Below, one piece after another: positions 57,856-64,000 of a stretch of 64,000 bases of DNA (positions are counted from its first letter, which is position 1; the number at the start of each line of letters is the position of its first letter). Where the stretch lies: positions 1,054,001 to 1,118,000 of the forward strand of contig JPHH03000003.1 of NCBI GenBank assembly GCA_000750105.3. The letters run 5' to 3'. The translations under genes were made by a program, and so were the position numbers. The notes under the pieces are model-generated. The model worked only from the letters and a program-made list of their open reading frames with translations, had not been told where the DNA came from and searched no databases. Source of the DNA: Tolypocladium sp. Sup5 PDA-1. Lineage: Eukaryota; Ascomycota; Sordariomycetes; Hypocreales; Ophiocordycipitaceae.

Positions 57856-58550
57856 CTTTGCGGCCTTGTCCAGCGAGCGCCGACCACGTTTGCCTCGCTC
57901 ACTCCCGATCCAACTGCAGGAAGCCAAGGCGAGGCTGTGCCTCTGCCTTTTAGTCCTTGCGAACAGTACTAGCTGCACTCACCCCCCAAGCAGCAGGTCG
58001 TCCAAGTGACGCTGGCAGGGCCGTAACTCTTCCCGAGGATAACGACAAGGCGGCCTCCTTCGACGTTGGGGATGTCGTGTCGAGTGGTAATAGTCTTGGC
58101 TCAATTGTGTCGCAAAACGGATAATCCAAAGAGAAAAATACCAAGCTTCGTTCTTATACAAGGACGGTCATTCTAAGCTCGCGCAGCGACAATGGATGTT
58201 GATGAAAGACACAATGGAACAACAAAGGTAGGAACGCGGACGTCGCAACTGGCCATGAACCGGGACGCATAAGGTTCATGCACCTAATGCATAAGCCCCG
58301 CCTCCACACAGTGAACGCCGACGATAGGAGAGTTATGCGCGTTGTGTATTACTCCGTGCGCTGGGTTGCACGTCACTGCGGGTCCACTTCCGACTACAAC
58401 ACCCGATAGGTGCATTACTCCGGTATCGCCATGCAATTGCCTGCTTCGTACTGTTCTCATCAATGCTTCCTGTGATATCCCGTCATCGCACGCCTCGCTA
58501 CGTTGGTATCTTGTCTTGCGCAAACTGCCCGTTTCCCATGATCCCTTGCG
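57856..58550. other. Intergenic: SPT3 upstream region and PPM1 3' flank
   Basis: 695 bp between two minus-strand genes. No gene is seen. Near-matches to the TACTCCGTA motif occur at 58350-58358 and about 58415. Confidence 0.5.
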
Positions 58551-59714
58551 TTAATCCATGCTGTTCATCATTGTTTCCCCGAACCTGCCGAACCCAGCTC
58601 CCTTGGTCCCCCATGCCAGCAAGTAATGGGCTGCCAGCAGATGCCACTCCTCGACCTCATCCAGCCCCTCGAGCACGTCTAGCCGCTCCTTTTCTTCGCT
58701 GTCGATCCACTGGTCCCACGTGTCCTTGATCGTCGCATGGCCAACCGTCCGAAACCCGGCTTCCCGTAGCCGGTCTTCTTGGGCCTTGGGGTTCCTGTAC
58801 CGCTCCAGGCTTGGCATCTTGATCTTGCGCGCCTTGAGGTTCGAGACCATGATCTTGCCAAACGCGTCGTCCAGGGGCATGGGCTCGTAGATGATAATAG
58901 CCAAGCGAGCCATCCTCGAGTGGAAGAAGTCCAGGATACGCGCCGAGTCTTGCTCGGTGAGATAGCATAGACAGCATTCGGAGAGGATGAGTGTGGGCAC
59001 GTCGGTTCGAATCGAAGCGGGCATTGCCGAAGCAAAGCCGGTGTGGATGTTGCGGAGGTCTGCTGCGTGGCAGTGGTATCTACCACCCCGGCGGTGTCTG
59101 GCGCTCCACGACCCATCTTCGGTCGTGTCCAGCTCTTGCAGACAGTTTGCCAGCCCCGGCGTGGACCGGACAATCTGGTACTTTTTCCGGCACGTAGGCT
59201 CGAAATCGATTTCGTGGTAGATTAGCCCCGCCATATTGGGCATCTCGAGCATCCGAAATGGTCTCGTGTCAGTGCCGGCGCCGAGGGATATGACCTGTTT
59301 CGGCCTGTCGTCGTCGGGGAAGTGCGTCTCGGAAAGGAAAGCAACGACAATCAGGTCCAATGCCAAGGACCGCACGTATGTCCCTTGGGCATGTCAGCGC
59401 CGTGGTACGTGAGAGGGAGAGGGGGTTGGGCGAGAGAGCATGCCTCGGTTGATGATAGGCAACCGTCTCGTCGGCGGACCCGAGACAAAGTACCGGGCGT
59501 ACTGGTCACGGAAATAGCCCAGGTCGACCATGCTCAACCTCGACACGGCGGCATCTGTGTCCGTGTCCTGGATGATGGCATCCGGAGAAACACCAGGAGT
59601 AGAAGAGCCAGGCTCTCCAGGGTCGCGTCTGCCACCACCTCTGCCGCCCCCTCTGCCCCCACCGCGACCGCCGCCTCGCATGCTGAGGAGGTTGGGGATG
59701 GACGGCGCCGCCAT
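58551..59714 (-). CDS. PPM1: PP2A leucine carboxyl methyltransferase (LCMT1/PPM1)
   Basis: Two exons, 59714-59444 and 59383-58551, give 367 aa. The N-terminus has a GGGR repeat (RGGGRGGGRGGGRGGGRR), which is unusual for the family. Then come the substrate and SAM-binding elements: FRDQYARYFV, LPIINRGTYVRSLALD, SAM motif I VISLGAGTDTRPFRM, YHEIDF and ILSECCLCYL. Family role: methylates the C-terminal leucine of the PP2A catalytic subunit, steering B-subunit assembly. The 60-nt intron (59384-59443) begins with GC: donor CGAG|GCATGC, branch GCTGAC, acceptor CCCAAG. It is required to restore INRGTYVR, a conserved block. No GT donor in the area preserves that block. Confidence 0.92.
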
Positions 59715-60871
59715 GGCAAACAAGATGGACGGAGATGCTAAGATGCCCAGGGGTAAGGGTTGGCAGTGTAGAAGAAGGATTTGGCCGTTGTCGGGCTCCG
59801 TCAAGGGTCCGGGTAGCAACACAACGTCGATGGTACCTTCCGTTCCACTACGTGAGAACCCAACGTTAAGGGTTACCACAGAAGCAAGCACCAGCTCGTG
59901 GAGGGGCAAGCGGATGACGTCGCCACTTATTTTGGGGGAGCTCCACAGCGGGGCCCTGCCTGAAGCTTGGGGTGAGCGTGAAGATCACCAACGGCTCTAA
60001 ATGCGACAAGATGTCAATCAATCTACAGCTACCTATCCTTGGCGTCTCCGGGCAAGAAAATCAGGAGATTCTAATGTCGCAATCCCTGGAGGGCTCGTGC
60101 ATAAGTTACATAGTCAGGACAAGAATTGCCTTCGTAGGTGTCGCAGACCGCCTGGCTGCTAGTCTCACCCGTCAGCGCGGGAGCGGTACCCTGCAACGGT
60201 CGAACCCTGAGAATGCAGGTGACGACGCCAGCCCGCCGCATCGATACGACTTCGCTGCGCCAATCTGAGACCACTTCTGCACCTCGTCTCCGGGTGTCCT
60301 ACAGAAGGGGCAGCCGCCGCAGCTCCACGCAGAGCCGCATTCACGTCCACCGTGCATGCAGAAGACCAGGAGTCCCAAACGCGCCAGTGTCGTGCCGCAA
60401 GATCCGTTGGCTCCAGCCGCCAGGCAAGCGAATCCTTCAAAGGATCCAGCGATTCCAGATTCCGTCCCAAAGAGGCAATCGCCGGTAGCCCTACGGACGC
60501 CCGTCGCTGGTTCGTACCTGTACAAAGTACGGAGTAGTCGGGTTGCACAGTGGTTGAGTAACAAGACAGAGGCTGAGAGAGGCTGTGCTGCCTGCCGTTG
60601 GGCGCTCTTACAGTACTTGCTCAAAAGACGGCGGGTTTCGCGGAGTCTATAATATACACCCGCCACCCCGCTGCCGCCTGGATCTCGCCACACCCTCCCG
60701 TCCCATCTTCTTCTCACGTCGTCTCACCTTTCATACGCAAGCTGCTTCTATTTCCTCTCAAGACCATTTGTCGCTTGCTCCTCCATCTCTTTTTTCGAGA
60801 CGGCGATTAGGACATTCCAATCTCATCACCATCATCGACATCACACCAACAGCCCCGACATTGACGCCGCC
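59715..60871. promoter_or_regulatory. Divergent promoter region, PPM1 / membrane-protein gene
   Basis: 1157 bp between divergent start codons. It contains TACTCCGTA (minus strand) at 60528-60536 and a TATA-like ctataatatacac at about 60648-60660, some 215 bp before the ATG at 60872. A long CT-rich leader follows. No gene is supported. Confidence 0.5.
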
Positions 60872-62010
60872 ATGGAGCTCTCATCCTTCGTCAAGCGTGC
60901 CATCGTCGACGGCATAGGCGGCCCCGGCGACGACATCCCCAAGTACGAGCTGCCCTCGTGGACCTGGATCGTCTTCCTCCTCGACCTCATCATCCTCCTG
61001 CCCATCCTCATCATCGTACGTACCCAGTTCCTTCCGGCCGGTGCCGCAGCTAAACTGACACCCCCCAGTTCGACTACACCTTCAAGACCGTCTACCCCGT
61101 CTTCGCCATGGTCGAGGACGAGAACCCGCCCGCCTACGAGCCCGTCTCCCTCAACGACGAGTCCGCCTCCATCGCCGACGAGCCCGTCCGCGGCTCCAGC
61201 AAGCCCACCGACGGCCAGGCCCGCACCGTCACCTCGTCGCTGCGCGCCATCAACCGCCTGCTGCTCGCCAACGGCGGCCTGCGCGCCAACTTCCGCGGCT
61301 TCTTCTGCGCGCTGGCCCAGGCCTTCATGACCTCGGTCCTCATGGGCTTCTTCACCGCGGCCTTTGGCGGCCTCTTCACCCCCGTCGCCACGCTGCTCGC
61401 CGCCCTGGCCCTCGTCCAATTCAGCACCGCGTGGGTCCACATCGTCATCTCGGAGCCCTCGAAGCGTCACTTCTGGCGCCGCCTGCCGCCCTTCAAGCGC
61501 ACCTTTGACGCCACCTGGAAGCCCGTCACGCTGTACTGGTTCGCTGCCGAGGTGGCCCGCTGGATCCCCCTCCTCCTCGTGGCCCTCATGGGCCTCGAGC
61601 TGCCCAACTTCCAGCTCGGCGATCGCACCGACGTGCACAAGCTCGACGGCGCCTTCTTTGGCAAGGGCGCCGTCGTCGTCCTCGTCTCCCTCGTCTGCTC
61701 CATCTTCCTCATCATCCCCGCCAACATCATCCTCGTCCGCGTCCAGGCCTCGCTGCTCCCCGTCGACGAGGACACCATCATCCCCTTTGACCGCTCCTTC
61801 GAGGGCAAGGTTGAGCCCGCCGTCGTCGGCGGCCGCGGATACGTCACCATGGCCGACGCCTGGGCCACTTTCAGCCGGGCCGCCTGGCGCCGTCTCCTTA
61901 CCCTCTACGTCAAGATCTTCTTCGTCTGCATCGCTGGCTTCCTCCTCATTAGCGCCGTACTCTTGCCCGAGGTCATCATGATTGCCAAGAAGTCTGTCCG
62001 TGTGGAGTAA
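60872..62010 (+). CDS. Conserved multi-pass membrane protein, function unknown
   Basis: Exons 60872-61015 and 61069-62010 give 361 aa. Hydrophobic segments are seen at about 30-50 (WTWIVFLLDLIILLPILIIV), 125-175 (two to three helices, ALAQAFMTSVLMGFFTAAF onward), 197-225, 252-276 and 335-355, so roughly six to seven membrane helices. The loop at 60-110 is hydrophilic and acidic. I recognise no named family. The regular composition, strong codon bias and canonical intron (GTACGT...CCCCAG, phase 0) make it clearly a real gene. A similar layout is common among fungal membrane proteins with uninformative names. The CT-rich leader and TATA-like box suggest good expression. Confidence 0.85.
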
Positions 62011-62740
62011 ATTATCAGACGACGTCAGCAACAATCCAGTGCTGAATCGATGTACTCTGGAGAAAGAGTAATGCTCAGGAGTGGTGCACGCTGCAGCATC
62101 TCTCTTAATGAACGAAACCCTTTTCCTTGGTCAATTTCGTTAGGGTTTGGCGGATAATGGGATATTCTGGATACCGACAGGTTTGCTTTCAGTGTACCAA
62201 GTAGATTGATCTCTCTACACGCTTATTGTCTTCGCGAGACAAGTCGCGACTCTTCACGCCCAAACAAAGTTTGCTTCAGTTTGCTTCAGTTGACTTCTTT
62301 ATAATTCATGCGTGAGCTCTACAGTCGTAACCGCCCAGCCGGACAACTCCCCCTCCCATCCTCGCCAAGCAAATGTCGAAGCCTCCCACGCGCCGTTACC
62401 CTCCCTTTACCTTCCATCGCCATGCAGTGCCCACATCTGCCGTGCCAATCGTCCCCTCCGACGTCTGCCTTTTCCCCTACAAAGTGTGTCGTAAATCCAA
62501 ACATCATTGCTAGCTGGTCTTCTAGTGTATGGATGGTTCGCTCAAAAAAGCCCTGGCACAGAGGAGACGGGAGAGGAGGGAGGACGGTCTGCAAATGTAA
62601 AAGGGGGCGACAAAGTGAAAAATGGGAAAACAAGGGGTTCTCAACAGCACAAGCCTGACTGGAGCCGTGCCATGAGGGGTATGATGGTCTAATCTTTTCT
62701 ACTCTCGACACACGCCGCCAAAGCAAAAGCGCATGGATGT
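62011..62740. other. Convergent 3' region, membrane protein / kinesin
   Basis: 730 bp between converging stop codons. A perfect 10-bp tandem repeat (ttgcttcagt, twice) lies at 62271-62290. No gene is seen. Confidence 0.55.
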
Positions 62741-64000
62741 CTACGACTTGTTGAAGAACCAACTGCTCCGCTTGTTGGTGGCTCCCTCGTTCTGGATGGA
62801 CTGGATGGTCGGCACGACTGGCGGAGCGTCGCCGCCGCCACCGCGCAGGGGCTTCGCAATGCGACTGCCAGCAGTAGCAAAGTTGAAGCCTGCACCGCCA
62901 GCGTTGAGTCCGCGGGTGCTGCCGGCCTTGGCCGCCTCGAGGCGTTCTTTGACAGAGGCAAGCTGAACCTCGAACCTGAAGACACCGTTGTTAGCATGCA
63001 TTTCGCCCCGTGGTTCTGGGGCTTCATACTTGTGGTTGGCTGTCGCCATCTTGTCTTGGCTGTCCTGCAGGAGGCTCTCCAAGCTCTGGATGCGCTCGTT
63101 CCTCGCAATGAGCTTGCGCTCAGCAATAGCAACCTCCTTCTTGAGAGCCGAGTTCTGCTCAACCAGCTGGCGCTGAACCTGAGTGAGCTGCTCCAGGTTC
63201 CTCTCCAAAAAGGCCATCTTCTTCTGCTGGGCCCGGTTGTTGGACGACCGCAGCACGTTGTTGTACTGCTCACGCGTCTCGTCCAGCGAGATCTCCAGCT
63301 CAACGACGCGCTCGCAGCGGTTCTGCAGGTCTCGCATGAGACTCTTCTTCATCACGTCGAACTCGGCAATCTGCTGTTGGATGGTCTTGCCGTTGGCCAT
63401 CGGCGCAGCAGCGCCGGTCTTGACTCGCTGCTGCAGGTCCTCGATGAGCGTCTTCATCCTCGAGTTCTCGGACGCCTTTTGAGCAAGGTCCGTCTTCATC
63501 TCATCGACGAGCTGTGTCTGGACCGTCTGCCGGTTTGCATAGGCATCCTCGAGGCGCGCCTTGACCTCCTCCACGTCACCGTCGCTCAGGTTCCGGGTCA
63601 AGGCGTCCTCGTACTGCTGCTGCAACACCTCCAGTCTCTCCTCGAGCTCTTGTCTCCGACGAGCATCCATGTCGCTGGACGAGGCGCCGTACATGGACAG
63701 CTCTGCTTGCCTGACAATGCCTTGCGTCTCCACCAGCTTCGCTCGGAGCGTCTTAAACTCGTCGGGTGCGATGTTGTCGCCTATTGTGCTTTGTTCGTGT
63801 AGCGTGTCGATGTGTTGGATCGCCTCGCTGATCGAGCGCTCGTTCTCGCTAAAGACATCGCCGCCGAGATCGAAGCCGGCCATCATCTTGGCCATCTTCT
63901 CGGCCTTTTTCTTCTCCTTTTCGTCAAACGCCGCCCCGTTTTCCTTGGCGCTCATCTTGACATCCAGGAACTGCTGCTTGACATCATCCAGCTCGGCGGT
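62741..64000 (-). CDS. KHC: Kinesin-1 heavy chain, C-terminal part (gene continues past window end)
   Basis: The visible exons are 64000-63030 and 62975-62741. The 5' part with the motor lies outside the window, since the frame is still open at 64000. The visible protein is a long heptad coiled coil (KLVETQGIVRQAELSMYG ... ERNLEQLTQVQRQLVEQN), then FEVQLASVKERLEAAKAGS and a Gly-rich tail with GSRIAKPLRGGGG. IAK is the autoinhibitory motif of conventional kinesin that contacts the motor heads, so the identity is kinesin-1. Family role: plus-end-directed microtubule transport in hyphae. A 54-nt intron (62976-63029, GTATGA, GCTAAC, TTCAG) is 3n and stop-free. Retaining it would insert 18 residues just before the tail. 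Confidence 0.88.
   Translation of the reverse strand, partial: TAELDDVKQQFLDVKMSAKENGAAFDEKEKKKAEKMAKMMAGFDLGGDVFSENERSISEAIQHIDTLHEQSTIGDNIAPDEFKTLRAKLVETQGIVRQAELSMYGASSSDMDARRRQELEERLEVLQQQYEDALTRNLSDGDVEEVKARLEDAYANRQTVQTQLVDEMKTDLAQKASENSRMKTLIEDLQQRVKTGAAAPMANGKTIQQQIAEFDVMKKSLMRDLQNRCERVVELEISLDETREQYNNVLRSSNNRAQQKKMAFLERNLEQLTQVQRQLVEQNSALKKEVAIAERKLIARNERIQSLESLLQDSQDKMATANHKYEAPEPRGEMHANNGVFRFEVQLASVKERLEAAKAGSTRGLNAGGAGFNFATAGSRIAKPLRGGGGDAPPVVPTIQSIQNEGATNKRSSWFFNKS

Noticed and set aside
60841..62034. 397-codon minus-strand open frame opposite the membrane protein
   Set aside because: The highly acidic Gly/Glu/Asp product is what reverse reading of C-rich third positions produces. 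The plus strand has membrane helices and a proper intron.
62996..63802. 268-codon plus-strand open frame opposite the kinesin tail
   Set aside because: Leu-rich antisense of a coiled-coil gene. It crosses the kinesin intron and has no motif.
1..64000. CRISPR array, biosynthetic gene cluster or mobile element
   Set aside because: No regularly spaced repeats and no transposase, reverse transcriptase, PKS, NRPS or terpene synthase signatures were seen. The gene content is housekeeping.

Overview
This 64 kb window is nuclear DNA of a filamentous ascomycete. It is GC-rich, intron-bearing and gene-dense. Introns are mostly 50-110 nt with GTRNGT donors, CTAAC/CTGAC-type branch points and YAG acceptors. 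The gene set fits Pezizomycotina: long-tailed MOB3/phocein, an AP-2 sigma close to the filamentous-fungal form, a kinesin-1 tail with an IAK motif, and a Zn2Cys6 regulator. Sordariomycetes, probably Hypocreales, is my best guess, but this is inference without a database search. I supported 22 protein-coding genes (one cut by the window end) and rebuilt exon structures by checking reading phase across every junction. I saw no rRNA, convincing tRNA, CRISPR array or intact transposon, and no AT-rich RIP-like tract.

Layout. 1-5.5 kb: an AlkB-type dioxygenase with CUE-like and GRF domains, divergent from PEX7, then the mitochondrial DEAD-box helicase MSS116. 6.7-16.8 kb: INCENP and SMC2 head to head, then a membrane-anchored MOSC protein. 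16.8-24.6 kb: a 7.8 kb stretch with no supportable gene, in front of a Zn2Cys6 transcription factor. 27.6-35.1 kb: MOB3 (STRIPAK phocein), the zinc-chaperone GTPase ZNG1, the CCR4-NOT subunit NOT2 and a Cue1-like ER protein. 36.7-51.6 kb: a large J-domain protein, a small Myb-like nuclear protein, NMA111, IST1, a zinc-knuckle protein with an in-frame TAG, and AP-2 sigma. 52.5-64 kb: a BRE4/aromatic-acid-exporter-like membrane protein, SPT3, the PP2A leucine carboxyl methyltransferase PPM1, an unknown multi-pass membrane protein, and the tail of kinesin-1.

The genes are mostly unrelated housekeeping functions and not a cluster or operon. The one functionally suggestive pair is INCENP/SMC2, two mitotic chromosome proteins sharing a 467 bp intergenic region. 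PPM1 (PP2A methylation) and MOB3 (STRIPAK, a PP2A complex) are linked by pathway but lie 30 kb apart.

The most unusual points are a TAG codon in frame six bases before a phase-0 intron that leads into 174 more open codons (50243-50832); two GC-AG introns with the same GAG|GCATG donor (MOB3 and PPM1); two stop-free introns of length 3n (possible exitrons) in the BRE4-like gene and kinesin; and short palindrome-rich motifs recurring only between genes.
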